DNA of 29,548 bases from VRUG01 sp965372745. Its GTDB lineage: Bacteria > Planctomycetota > Phycisphaerae > Sedimentisphaerales > Anaerobacaceae. Positions 21,475 through 29,493 of this stretch are shown in pieces (position 1 is the first letter of the stretch; every line of letters starts with the position of its first letter). The stretch spans positions 1 to 29,548 of the forward strand of contig CBDVDM010000022.1 in assembly GCA_965372745.1 (NCBI GenBank), written 5' to 3'. The translations under genes and the position numbers were made by a program. The notes beneath the pieces were generated by a model. That model had not been told where the DNA came from, made no database searches, and worked only from the letters and a program-made list of their open reading frames with translations.

Positions 21475-22356
21475 CTAAATTTTTGCAGGAGTGGGTTTTT
21501 GCTCTTTTTTTCTCGGGGCCGGGGCGGATTTTCCGCGATAAACTATCACCTTGGTTGGGCATTTTTCATAAGCGGTTTCGGTTTTTTCTGATGGTTCGAA
21601 GTTTTCGTAATCCATTCTTGCAAGATTGTCGGTCATTGTAAAAAGCTCGGATTTTTTTACACACAACCCGCAGGCGATGCAGCCTACTTTGCACATCTGG
21701 CGTGTGGTTTTTCCGTTCTCTTTGCTGGCACATGCAACGAGCATCATGTTCTCGTGCGAGAACGGCACCATTTCAATAAGATTGCGCGGGCAGGCTTTCG
21801 AGCAAGCGGTACAGCCTGTACATTTTTCGTAGTCAACTACGACAAGGCCGTCAACGATATGAAGAGCATCGAATTTGCATGCTTGTACGCAGTCACCGTA
21901 TCCGAGACAGCCGAACTTACAGGCCTGTGTGCTGGATAATGCATTTGCGGAGGTGCAGGTCTGGATGCCGCTGTATTGTGCAAAATAAGTGCGGTCGTTT
22001 GTGTGTGCGCGGCAGTGGACAATCGGTCGCTGTGGGTGGCCGCCACCGGAAATTTGCAGATTCAAAATTTCGGCGATTTTGTCAGAGGTCTCAGCTCCGC
22101 CGGGAGCACATTTGCCGATTAAGTCAGGCTTTTGGGCGACAGCTTTGGCATACGAGCTGCAACCGGCAAAACCGCAGGCGCCACAGTCAATCCCGGGCAG
22201 AGCCTCGTGGATTTGTTCAATCTTCGGGTCGACCTGTACTTTAAGTTTCTCGCTTGCTATCAGAAGAACGATTGCAAATATTGTACCGAGTCCTAACATA
22301 GTCAGGCCGGCAGGCCAGGCGCTATTCCATAATTGTATGATGTCAGCTAAAGCCAT
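21475..22356 (-). CDS. rnfB: Rnf complex subunit RnfB, with one C-terminal iron-sulfur cluster apparently lost
   Basis: RnfB takes electrons from ferredoxin at the cytoplasmic face of the Rnf complex. The 293-residue product has an N-terminal membrane helix (about 16-34) and the RnfB-specific cluster CGACGFAGCSSYA with a fourth Cys in GKCAPGG. A ferredoxin pair follows (CKFGCLGYGDCVQAC and CTGCTACSKACP). The last ferredoxin module is abnormal: C226, C229 and C232 with C266 can bind one cluster. The fourth Cys of that motif is Ser236, and the three Cys of the second motif are missing (YENFEPSEKTETAYEK). Exactly the ligands of one cluster are gone. AGGA lies about 8 nt before the ATG. It is the last gene of the rnfCDGEAB operon, 24 bases after rnfA. 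Confidence 0.94.
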   Translation of the reverse strand: MALADIIQLWNSAWPAGLTMLGLGTIFAIVLLIASEKLKVQVDPKIEQIHEALPGIDCGACGFAGCSSYAKAVAQKPDLIGKCAPGGAETSDKIAEILNLQISGGGHPQRPIVHCRAHTNDRTYFAQYSGIQTCTSANALSSTQACKFGCLGYGDCVQACKFDALHIVDGLVVVDYEKCTGCTACSKACPRNLIEMVPFSHENMMLVACASKENGKTTRQMCKVGCIACGLCVKKSELFTMTDNLARMDYENFEPSEKTETAYEKCPTKVIVYRGKSAPAPRKKEQKPTPAKI

Positions 22357-22380
22357 TTTTTGTTCCTGTTTATAAAGTCT

Positions 22381-22971
22381 TTATTTAATCATTCCGGCAA
22401 AACCCATGAAGGCCAGTGTCAGCACACCAGCGGTAATCAGTGTAATCGGAGCACCCTTAAGGCAGTCCGGGACATCGGCGAGTTTGAGGTTTTCGCGAAT
22501 GCCTGCCATGATGCAGATTGCCATAGTAAATCCGATACCGGCACCGAAGCTGAGGACAACAGCTTCGAGAATATTGTCAATTTCCCATAGGTTTATGAAA
22601 AGACACAGGCCGAGAATTGCACAGTTTGTTGTAATCAGCGGCAGGAAGATACCAAAACTTTCATAAAGGGCAGGGAAAAATTTCCTGACGTACATCTCAA
22701 CTAACTGGACGGCACCGGCGATAACAAGAATAAAGCAGACATAGCGGGTAACCTCAAGAGGTGTGCCCATAAGAATCAGGTGGTCAATCAACCAGGTGGC
22801 GGTCCCGCTTAGAGTGACAACGAAAGTTACAGCCATTCCCATACCGAAGGCCATATCTATACGGCCTGAGACGCCGAGGTACGGACAGATGCCCAGAAAC
22901 TTTGTAAAGACCAGGTTGTTTATCAGTACGATAGAAATAAAACCCAAAATTAAAGTGTTAATCGTATCCAT
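22381..22971 (-). CDS. rnfA: Rnf complex subunit RnfA
   Basis: A 196-residue integral membrane subunit with six hydrophobic helices. RnfA and RnfE are paralogues packed as an inverted pair in the membrane, and a Cys pair near the helix breaks is thought to hold an intramembrane iron-sulfur centre. Here the N-terminal half has VFTKFLGICPYLGVSGRID and the second half LITTNCAILGLCLF, both carrying the conserved Cys-containing half-helix. The start ATG at 22971 lies 17 bases after the rnfE stop and has no strong ribosome site. The order C-D-G-E-A-B is that of the acetogen and methanogen type of Rnf, in which RnfB ends the operon. Confidence 0.95.
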   Translation of the reverse strand: MDTINTLILGFISIVLINNLVFTKFLGICPYLGVSGRIDMAFGMGMAVTFVVTLSGTATWLIDHLILMGTPLEVTRYVCFILVIAGAVQLVEMYVRKFFPALYESFGIFLPLITTNCAILGLCLFINLWEIDNILEAVVLSFGAGIGFTMAICIMAGIRENLKLADVPDCLKGAPITLITAGVLTLAFMGFAGMIK

Positions 22972-22988
22972 AAGCTAAAACTCAAATA

Positions 22989-23594
22989 TTAGTTCTGTTT
23001 TGAAATTATATTTACCAGTCCGAGCAGCAGGCCTAACGTAATGAAGGCCCCTACCGGCATTGCCATTGCAGCCCACGGGACAAATGAATCAAACATTACA
23101 GGTATCTCGAAGATTTTTCCAGTTGATAGCAGTTCTCTAATAGAAGCCAGGACGCAAAGTACAACAGTGAAGCCGATGCCCATGCCAACTGCATCAACAA
23201 TGGAAATTATAAGGCCGTTTTTGCTTGCACATGCCTCGGCGCGGCAGATGATGATACAGTTTACGATAATCAACGGGACGTATGGGCCGAGAGTGTCGCT
23301 CATCACAGGCTGAAAGGCCTTCAGGAATAAATCGGCAATTGTAACAAAAGTGGCAATTGTCAAAGTGAACATCAGGATTCGCAGATGCGGCTTTAGCAGA
23401 TGCCGCATGAGACTGACGACGATGTTGCTGCAAATCATGACAAAGATGACACACAGACCCATAGTGAATGCAGGTTTAACCGCTGCGGTTACTGCCAGCG
23501 TAGGGCACATTCCGAGCAGCAGCCTAAAGACTGGGTTTTCCTTCCAGAGACCTGCTATAAAAGTATGGCCTAATTGGGGTTGAGCAGTTGTCAT
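22989..23594 (-). CDS. rnfE: Rnf complex subunit RnfE
   Basis: A 201-residue membrane subunit, paralogous to RnfA. Signs are GLWKENPVFRLLLGMCPTLAVT near the N-terminus, with the conserved Cys-Pro of the first half-helix, and VPLIIVNCIIICRAEACASKNG in the middle with the second conserved Asn-Cys. About six helices are visible. AAGGA lies about 9-10 nt before the ATG at 23594. Only one base separates it from the rnfG stop, so translation is probably coupled. RnfA/E form the path for electrons and possibly ions between the cytoplasmic subunits and the flavin subunits RnfD/G. Confidence 0.95.
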   Translation of the reverse strand: MTTAQPQLGHTFIAGLWKENPVFRLLLGMCPTLAVTAAVKPAFTMGLCVIFVMICSNIVVSLMRHLLKPHLRILMFTLTIATFVTIADLFLKAFQPVMSDTLGPYVPLIIVNCIIICRAEACASKNGLIISIVDAVGMGIGFTVVLCVLASIRELLSTGKIFEIPVMFDSFVPWAAMAMPVGAFITLGLLLGLVNIISKQN

Positions 23595-23595
23595 T

Positions 23596-24204
23596 TTAAA
23601 TCAGTCCTTCCGCCTGCAATTTTTCTTTGATTTGAATAATATAATTATTGAATATTTTCACGACGGCATCGCTGGTTACGGTTGCACCGCTGATAGCGAC
23701 GATTTGCGAGTCTATTTTTTCCGGAATACCTGTTTTTGAAAGTTGAAGTTTTGCGACAGGAGCAAGCTCGAACTGGTTTGCATAATAGTCTTCTGTGATT
23801 TTACTGCCAAAACCGGGAGTCTCGTTGCTCGCAAGGACTTTGAAGCCGAAAATATTTTCGCAATTGCTGTCGACTGCGATAACAAGTTTGATTTTGTCTG
23901 CAAAGCCCGGCCCTACAGCAATAAAAGCAAAGCCTATGGTTTGGTTGTTAGTATCGATGGCTTTGTAGATATCGGTTTTTAAGATTTTGCCTTTACTGCT
24001 AATAATGTCAGCATTCTTGATAGCCGGATGGAAGCTGTCGGCGTCAGTTATCAGGGCTGACATCAGGCTGCTTAGCTTGTCTTTTTCATTCTGGTCGATT
24101 CTCGGTTTCCATGAGGCGTATGTTACTGCGATGAGCAGGCCGAAAATGAATGACGAAACAATCAGAAGCCAGCTTTGCTCGGCAAAATGTTTAATTTTCA
24201 GCAT
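23596..24204 (-). CDS. rnfG: Rnf complex subunit RnfG (covalent FMN subunit)
   Basis: A 202-residue subunit with one N-terminal membrane helix (about 12-31, LLIVSSFIFGLLIAVTYA) and a periplasmic FMN-binding domain. FMN is attached through a phosphoester bond to the Thr of SGAT; here the motif is ISGATVTS with Thr175, the substrate of ApbE. Upstream is the domain signature FGFKVLASNETPGFGSKI, with conserved ETPG. A strong ribosome site, GGAGG, lies 8 nt before the ATG at 24204, inside the 3' end of rnfD (14-base overlap). The domain is slightly shorter than in some relatives but shows no missing key residue. Confidence 0.96.
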   Translation of the reverse strand: MLKIKHFAEQSWLLIVSSFIFGLLIAVTYASWKPRIDQNEKDKLSSLMSALITDADSFHPAIKNADIISSKGKILKTDIYKAIDTNNQTIGFAFIAVGPGFADKIKLVIAVDSNCENIFGFKVLASNETPGFGSKITEDYYANQFELAPVAKLQLSKTGIPEKIDSQIVAISGATVTSDAVVKIFNNYIIQIKEKLQAEGLI

Positions 24205-25210
24205 TCGGTTTTCCTCCAGCTGGTATTACACGGCAGAGACGGTCAATCAGAGGCGTGACAGCGTTCATTAACAAAACAGCGAACATGACGCCCTCGGGAT
24301 ATTCTCCGACGAGCCTTATCAGCATTACGACAGCACCGATACCGGCACCGAAAATCCACATGCCTTTTGCCGTCAAAGGTGCGGTGACAGGGTCGGTAGC
24401 AATAAAAAAGGCACACAGGAATATACCGCCTGTTGCAAGGTGAATGACAGGTGATGCGTAGGCATCCGGATTTATTAAGTACCCGATACCCGCAAAGACA
24501 AATGCGGATATTAATACGGCTAATGGAATATGCAGATTGATTGTCTTTCTTATAAGCAGGTAAATTGCACCGATGAGCAAGGCCAGCGTCGAGGTTTCAC
24601 CGAGGCAGCCGGCAATTTCGCCGGTGAAGGCAGACTTTAGCTGGCGATTGGCAATGGCGGCATTTTCTTTTGACTTAATGGCCTGTTTGCTAATGGCAAG
24701 CGGCGTTGCGCTGGTCCTTGCATCGACGGACTGATTTGCGGCTGAGACCTGCGGCATCTGGTCATTGAGCGTGGCAGGTACAGTCCAGGTGGTCATCAGC
24801 ATACCGAAAGAAGCGGTTAAAAATGCCCGGCCGACCATGGCTGGGTTGAAGATGTTGGCACCGAGTCCGCCAAAAACCATTTTCCCGATAGCGATTGCAA
24901 ATGCAGAGCCGATTATTACAGCCCAGACCGGAACCGCAGGAGGTAGTGACAATGCGAGTATTATGCCGGTCAGTGGCGCACTGAAGTCGCCGAGAGAATT
25001 CGGTTTTTTTCTAATGAGATTGCAAAGCCACTCGGTGACAATGGCGGTTATAACACAGGCTATGATAACTTTTACGGCATAAAACCTGAAATAAAATGCA
25101 GCAGCGAGCATCGCAGGTACAAGAGCGATGATGACATCAATCATGACCCTTCGGGTTGATAGGGGCTTGCTGATATGCGGCGATGGTGAAACTGTTATGT
25201 TTTCAAGCAT
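24191..25210 (-). CDS. rnfD: Rnf complex subunit RnfD (membrane FMN subunit)
   Basis: A 339-residue membrane subunit related to NqrB. It begins with the typical SPHISKPLSTRRVMIDVIIAL, has several hydrophobic helices, and contains the FMN attachment motif SATPL with Thr169 as the expected flavinylated residue. The GGLGANIFNPAMVGRAFL segment and the later FFIATDPVTAPLTAKGMWIFG are strong family signatures. The loop between helices around 165-195 is extended and Lys/Ala-rich. AGGA lies about 9 nt before the ATG at 25210. It overlaps rnfG by 14 bases and follows rnfC by 29. Electrons are thought to pass between FMN of RnfG, flavin in RnfD and the NADH site of RnfC. Confidence 0.96.
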   Translation of the reverse strand: MLENITVSPSPHISKPLSTRRVMIDVIIALVPAMLAAAFYFRFYAVKVIIACVITAIVTEWLCNLIRKKPNSLGDFSAPLTGIILALSLPPAVPVWAVIIGSAFAIAIGKMVFGGLGANIFNPAMVGRAFLTASFGMLMTTWTVPATLNDQMPQVSAANQSVDARTSATPLAISKQAIKSKENAAIANRQLKSAFTGEIAGCLGETSTLALLIGAIYLLIRKTINLHIPLAVLISAFVFAGIGYLINPDAYASPVIHLATGGIFLCAFFIATDPVTAPLTAKGMWIFGAGIGAVVMLIRLVGEYPEGVMFAVLLMNAVTPLIDRLCRVIPAGGKPNAEN

Positions 25211-25239
25211 TTAGTTATTCCTATCAAAAACAAGTATCC

Positions 25240-26619
25240 TTATTGCGGTACTTTTTTCTTCTGTCTTGCCAGCAGGATTTTCCCGGTTTTGATATAGCCG
25301 GTAATTTCGATATTGGCAGGGCAAACGTAGCTGCAACAGCCACATTCGATACAGGCGGTCAAGAAGTAATCCTTGGCAACATCCAAAAGCTCATGTTTAA
25401 CGGCATGGGCAATTCTTGTCGGGTTCAGGTGTTCTGGACATGCCTCGAGACAGCGGCCACATCGTATACATGGTGTTTCTCTTTTTTCAAATTTTGCCTG
25501 TCCGATTTGTTCTTTCGTTAAAACGGTAATCGCACCGGAAGTTTTTGTGATTGGTGTATCGAGGTCTGCGACTGCAATACCCATCATAGGGCCGCCAGAG
25601 ATGATTCTAACAGCCTGGTCGTTTAATCCGCCGGCAAAATCAACAAGCTCTCCAATTGAAGTGCCAATCGGGCAATAGTAGTTTCCGGGGGTTTTTACTC
25701 CTTCGCCTGTGACGGTGATAACCCTGTGAGTCAGCGGACGGCCGGCAATAACAGCTTCGGCGAGTGCAGAGACTGTTGCGACGTTTAGAACAAGGACGCC
25801 AATCATTGGAGGAATGCCGCCGGTAGGCACATATTGATTCAAAACGGATGTTATCAACTGTCGTTCGCCACCCTGGGGATATTTTGTTCTTACGGGTGCA
25901 ACCTGAATATCTGAAGTGTCCGGCAGTTGTTGTAATCTCTGAGTCATTATTTCGATTGCTTTTGGTTTGTTATCCTCAATAGCGATTATGACCTTTGGAC
26001 TTTGAGAGGCCTTTTTCGCAAGTTTTATTCCAGCGATGACCTGCTCGGGGTTCTCAAGCATCATTCGATAATCGCATGTGATATACGGTTCGCATTCACA
26101 GGCGTTGACTATCATAATCTCTTTTGGGGTCTTGGGGTTTGGTTCGAGTTTTACTTTCGCAGGAAAACCGGCACCGCCCATGCCGACAAGACCTGCGCTT
26201 CTGACGGTATCTCTTATCTGTTCGGCGGAAACACTGTTAAAATTAAAACCATTCGTATATTCAGCGGGGTCGAGTTTTTTTTGTATATTGTTTTCAGGGT
26301 CGACGTCGATAACGACAGCCAGGCTTCTACCCATAACGACATGAGAGCGCAAAGCAATTTCTTTTACCTTTCCGTTAACGGAAGAATGAACCGGGGCTGA
26401 AACAAAAACATCAGAGTCTCCGACGATTTGTCCAAGCTGCACCTGGTCGTTTTTTTTAACGGTCGGCTCACAAGGTGCGCCGATATGCTGGCTCAGCATT
26501 ATTGCGACCTGTTTAGGTAAATGCGGGGTTTGAATCCGGCAATATTCGGTAAGGGCTTTGCTGTCCGGAGGATGGACTCCGCCGGGGAATGTGAATTTCC
26601 CTTTTGTATTAACCTTCAT
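25240..26619 (-). CDS. rnfC: Rnf complex subunit RnfC
   Basis: The 459-residue cytoplasmic subunit that exchanges electrons with NAD(H). Order of domains: an N-terminal barrel with GGVHPPDSK; an NADH/FMN-binding region related to Nqo1/NuoF, with GLVGMGGAGFPAKVKL and IMIVNACECEPYITCDYR; a SLBB-like segment; and two intact [4Fe-4S] motifs, CIRCGRCLEACPEHLNP and CIECGCCSYVCPANIEI. No residue expected for FMN or cluster binding is missing as far as I can see. It lacks the long C-terminal repeat tail found in proteobacterial RnfC, so it is the compact form. The ATG at 26619 has no clear ribosome site. The small 95-residue gene ends 22 bases upstream. Confidence 0.96.
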   Translation of the reverse strand: MKVNTKGKFTFPGGVHPPDSKALTEYCRIQTPHLPKQVAIMLSQHIGAPCEPTVKKNDQVQLGQIVGDSDVFVSAPVHSSVNGKVKEIALRSHVVMGRSLAVVIDVDPENNIQKKLDPAEYTNGFNFNSVSAEQIRDTVRSAGLVGMGGAGFPAKVKLEPNPKTPKEIMIVNACECEPYITCDYRMMLENPEQVIAGIKLAKKASQSPKVIIAIEDNKPKAIEIMTQRLQQLPDTSDIQVAPVRTKYPQGGERQLITSVLNQYVPTGGIPPMIGVLVLNVATVSALAEAVIAGRPLTHRVITVTGEGVKTPGNYYCPIGTSIGELVDFAGGLNDQAVRIISGGPMMGIAVADLDTPITKTSGAITVLTKEQIGQAKFEKRETPCIRCGRCLEACPEHLNPTRIAHAVKHELLDVAKDYFLTACIECGCCSYVCPANIEITGYIKTGKILLARQKKKVPQ

Positions 26620-26641
26620 GTCTTAAGAATCCCGGAATTAT

Positions 26642-26929
26642 TCATTTTTGCAATTTTTTATTAACCAGTTTTGCCAAAATCAAATAAACAAAAGTAATTA
26701 TCAAAGCCAGCAGAACAGCAACGACGGTCAGCAGCTTTTCTGTCTGGAGCAAATTTTCCAGTAACCGCTGGAAAATTGCCAGGGCTGCAATGAAGAGCAA
26801 AATGGGCAACAGAAAAGCGAAGACGATTTTAAGAGCGACCGAGGGGCTTTTTTGTTTGCCGAGCCGGTCATAAATTGTCCTGCAATCATGCTTTTGTGCA
26901 CATTCTTTACAAAAATCCTCGTCTGACAT
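26642..26929 (-). CDS. Small Cys-rich two-helix membrane protein heading the rnf operon
   Basis: A 95-residue protein. The N-terminal 20 residues carry C7, C10 and C16 (FCKECAQKHDC), and two hydrophobic helices follow (about 34-54 and 63-88), with a basic end NKKLQK. A short cytoplasmic Cys cluster before two helices is the plan of RseC/SoxR-reducing proteins, which accompany Rnf-like operons in some bacteria, but sequence identity is not obvious and this is only an analogy. Metal or iron-sulfur binding is plausible. It lies 22 bases before rnfC on the same strand and is probably the first gene of the transcript. There is no clear ribosome site before the ATG. An AT-rich 92-base spacer separates it from the divergent M48 gene. 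Confidence 0.65.
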   Translation of the reverse strand: MSDEDFCKECAQKHDCRTIYDRLGKQKSPSVALKIVFAFLLPILLFIAALAIFQRLLENLLQTEKLLTVVAVLLALIITFVYLILAKLVNKKLQK

Positions 26930-27021
26930 AGTTTTTACTACCGTATAAATAAACAGGCTTTATAATACAAATAGATGGGATTTGCAAATATAAAGTTCGT
27001 TAAATTAACCGAGGCAATGAG

Positions 27022-27858
27022 ATGGTTAAGAAATTATTTGCAGTATTGATTTTATGTTCGGTTCCGGGTTTTTTGAGCACCGGCTGTTCGGTCAATCCGG
27101 TAACAGGCGAGAATCAATTTAATCTTTTCGGGGACGATGTAGCAGATGATGTAGCGATGGGCAGGCAGTGGTCTCCGGAGGTGGAAAAAGAGTTCGGGGG
27201 CGCTTTCGAAGATGAGCATATTCAAAGCTATGTGGATTATGTAGGCCAAAACATTGCGCAGGTCAGTCATGCACCGTATATCGAATGGCATTGCAAGGTA
27301 TTAGAGCATGAAATGATAAATGCGTTTGCAGTTCCTGGCGGATATATTTATATAACAACAGGGATGCTCGAGAAACTTGAAAACGAGGCGCAGTTGGCGG
27401 GGATACTGGGCCATGAGGCAGCACACGTGACACTTAGACACTCGACACAACGGATGAGTGAGCAGATAGGGGTTGAACTACTTCTCTCGGCGGTGATGCC
27501 GGAAAATGCATCGGCAGGAGTTGCACAGGCGACATCAATAGCGAGACAAATTATATCGTTGAAATACAGCAGGGACGACGAGAGACAGGCAGATGCGATT
27601 GGCCTTAGCTATATGATGCGTGCGGGTTACAATCCTTATGAGATGGTTAGAACGATGCAAATGCTTGAGAAGGAAAGTGAGCAAGGACATTCGGAGTTTC
27701 TTTCAAGTCATCCGTCGCCCGAGAACCGGCAGGAACTGCTGCTGGAAAAAATAGAAACGAGCGGCTACAATACAGCGGAGATGAAAGTGCGAAAGGATGA
27801 TTATCAGAGGATTGTACTGGAACGGCTAAAGCAATACAAAGAGAAGAGCAAAAAGTAA
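27022..27858 (+). CDS. M48 family metallopeptidase, lipoprotein
   Basis: A 278-residue zinc protease of the M48 family, like LoiP/BepA. The signal peptide ends in the lipobox LSTGC with Cys22 as acylation site, and the mature N-terminus CSVNPVTGENQF is the typical opening of envelope M48 lipoproteins. The active site is HEAAH (131-135), with the third ligand in DDERQADAIG and the C-terminal SSHPSPENR also conserved. It lacks the TPR domain of BepA, so LoiP-like is closer. Such proteases remove misfolded outer-membrane proteins. GAGG lies 7 nt before the ATG. A TATAAT at 26961-26966 could be its -10, but there is no convincing -35. It converges on the Gfo/Idh-like gene with nine bases between. 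Confidence 0.93.
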   Translation: MVKKLFAVLILCSVPGFLSTGCSVNPVTGENQFNLFGDDVADDVAMGRQWSPEVEKEFGGAFEDEHIQSYVDYVGQNIAQVSHAPYIEWHCKVLEHEMINAFAVPGGYIYITTGMLEKLENEAQLAGILGHEAAHVTLRHSTQRMSEQIGVELLLSAVMPENASAGVAQATSIARQIISLKYSRDDERQADAIGLSYMMRAGYNPYEMVRTMQMLEKESEQGHSEFLSSHPSPENRQELLLEKIETSGYNTAEMKVRKDDYQRIVLERLKQYKEKSKK

Positions 27859-27867
27859 TTTGTCACA

Positions 27868-28923
27868 CTATACAACCGGCCAGATGTTAGTCGGCTCGGT
27901 CTGCTCAATTTCGAGGATTTTAGGGGGTTGTTCAGGAAAACCGGTGCGAGCTGAGAGATAGGCTGACTCGATAACCGCCATGTTTTTCAGGTTTTCGGCG
28001 GCACTACTGCAAAGATTATTTTCATCGGGCGATAATATACTTAGAGCAAAATTTGTAAGCATTTTTCCGGTACACACGGCTCGCTCGTCTTTATATTCAA
28101 ACTGCTCGGCAGTACCTTCGAGCTGATTGCTTACGGTAAATTTGTCGGAGGTGACAGTCAGGATTTTTTCTTTTGTATAAACCTTTAGGGATTGCTGCTC
28201 AGGGCCGATATGGCGCGATGCGATTAAATTAGCATGGAGGGTGTCAGTAAATTTCATTGTTACAATGGCAGTCTCTTCGGTGAGGTAGAGGCGTTGCTTC
28301 CTGTCAGCAGCGGTGTTGGTGTTTAAAGAATAGATTTGCTGTGGCATCTGGAAGTTCCAGACTATCTGGTCAATTATTTCATAGCAATCATGCAGGAGAA
28401 CGCCGCCACCGGCAAGTTTGGGGTCTGTCATCCATGAATGGTCAGGCCTGGGGCAAGCTGCACAAAAAGCGGTTATAAGAAAGATTTGCTCGACTTGCAG
28501 CTGGTGCAGGGATTTTTTGAAATCGAGAAAGCCATGATTAAATCTGGCAGGATTAGCGACGGCGAATTTTATATTCTGCTCATCTGCCAGTCTTACAAGT
28601 TCGAGAGCGTGTTCAAAGTTTTTGGCAGGCGGAGCGAGCTTGAGGATATTGAATTTCTTTTTCATGGCCATCCTGATGTATTCATCGCAGGTATGAATGG
28701 GTGCAGCAACAATAAGGCAATCGAGATTATTCTGGATTACAAGCTGGCGATAATCATCGAAGTAAGAGCAATCGTATTGCTGAGCGGTTTTTTTTGCAAG
28801 GTCAGTGTTTTTGTCGGCGACAGCGAGGATATCAAAATGGTCGATTTTAGAGACAGCTTCGAGCAGAAGTTGGCCTTTATTATTGAGACCAAGTACAGCA
28901 GTTGTTAATTTATTTTCGCTCAT
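27868..28923 (-). CDS. Gfo/Idh/MocA family oxidoreductase-like protein, catalytic motif altered
   Basis: A 351-residue protein with the two-domain plan of the family: an N-terminal NAD(P)-binding Rossmann fold (TTAVLGLNNKG, residues 7-17) and a C-terminal alpha/beta domain with GGGVLLHDCYEIIDQIVW. Two departures stand out. The middle Gly of the GxGxxG loop is Asn14. The EKP motif, whose Lys is catalytic, aligns with L96-A97-P98, so the Lys is absent; the His of the GxHxxD region also seems replaced. Cofactor binding may be weak and dehydrogenase activity unlikely. The start ATG at 28923 fits the family; an ATG at 28974 would add 17 residues. Neither has a good ribosome site. No sugar-catabolic neighbours are present, so the substrate is open. 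Confidence 0.82.
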   Translation of the reverse strand: MSENKLTTAVLGLNNKGQLLLEAVSKIDHFDILAVADKNTDLAKKTAQQYDCSYFDDYRQLVIQNNLDCLIVAAPIHTCDEYIRMAMKKKFNILKLAPPAKNFEHALELVRLADEQNIKFAVANPARFNHGFLDFKKSLHQLQVEQIFLITAFCAACPRPDHSWMTDPKLAGGGVLLHDCYEIIDQIVWNFQMPQQIYSLNTNTAADRKQRLYLTEETAIVTMKFTDTLHANLIASRHIGPEQQSLKVYTKEKILTVTSDKFTVSNQLEGTAEQFEYKDERAVCTGKMLTNFALSILSPDENNLCSSAAENLKNMAVIESAYLSARTGFPEQPPKILEIEQTEPTNIWPVV

Positions 28924-29137
28924 TGTCGCTGTAATTTTACATTTCCTTGGCAAAAAAGAAACCATTAAAAACATTTACTTACCGGAAAAGTTTGCTGCAT
29001 AGCACAAAAAATGAGATTTCTGGCTTGTTACCACCGAGTACTCGTGGATTTGCCTGGTTTTGGGCTACAAATGACGCATTTAAGCTTCTAAGGCGAAATT
29101 TTTTATGTGCGTATCTTCTTATAGTTTAGGTATTTAC

Positions 29138-29233
29138 TGTAAATTTGCAAAAATAATGTAAAATTTCCCAAAAAATGTTTGTATTATGTAAATATTGCTG
29201 TATTTTACAATATAGTTTCATATACATTGTAAA
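29138..29233 (+). promoter_or_regulatory. AT-rich upstream region with repeated TGTAAA
   Basis: TGTAAA occurs at 29138-29143, 29157-29162, 29187-29192 and 29228-29233, and inverted as TTTACA at 29204-29209. The third copy and the inverted copy make a near-palindrome with an 11-nt centre. The rest of the gene-free 28924-29137 stretch shows nothing I recognise. Chance in AT-rich DNA is a real alternative. Confidence 0.35.
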
Positions 29234-29244
29234 GAGGTGATATT

Positions 29245-29493
29245 ATGGCAGATAAAGTCGCAGATATGCAAAAGAATAGCGAAGAAACAAGAAAAGAACA
29301 GTTTAGACGCGTTGCAACAAGACGTACTAATGAGATATTAAATCGGATTCGTATTTTAGGGAATTGCTCCAACAAAAGCGCATATTTATACACTGATGAA
29401 GATATAAGAAAGATTTTTTCTGTGATTGAAGGGGAATTGCGTGCTGTAAAGGTTAAGTTTGGCAACAGAAAGAAAAATAATTTCAAATTATAG
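29245..29493 (+). CDS. Small conserved protein of unknown function
   Basis: An 82-residue basic, helical, cytoplasmic protein. The core from EQFRRVATRRTNEILNRIR through ILGNCSNKSAY to YTDEDIRKIF and IEGELRAVKVKF looks like a small protein that I recall in many bacteria as a hypothetical of about 60-80 residues, with the same RRxNExLxxIRxLGNxxNxxxYxYTxEDxxKIF layout. The function is unknown; the basic charge suggests nucleic-acid or ribosome contact, which is inference only. AGAGGTGA ends 4 nt before the ATG, giving a good ribosome site. The upstream region is very AT-rich with repeated TGTAAA. The reading frame on the opposite strand is a shadow. Bases 29494-29548 hold no gene. Confidence 0.72.
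   Translation: MADKVADMQKNSEETRKEQFRRVATRRTNEILNRIRILGNCSNKSAYLYTDEDIRKIFSVIEGELRAVKVKFGNRKKNNFKL

Noticed and set aside
21879..22375. Plus-strand reading frames opposite rnfB and the other rnf genes
   Set aside because: They are shadows of clearly coding minus-strand genes with intact cofactor motifs.
29205..29486. Minus-strand 93-residue frame opposite the small conserved gene
   Set aside because: The plus-strand frame has a good ribosome site and a recognisable conserved core; the minus frame has neither.
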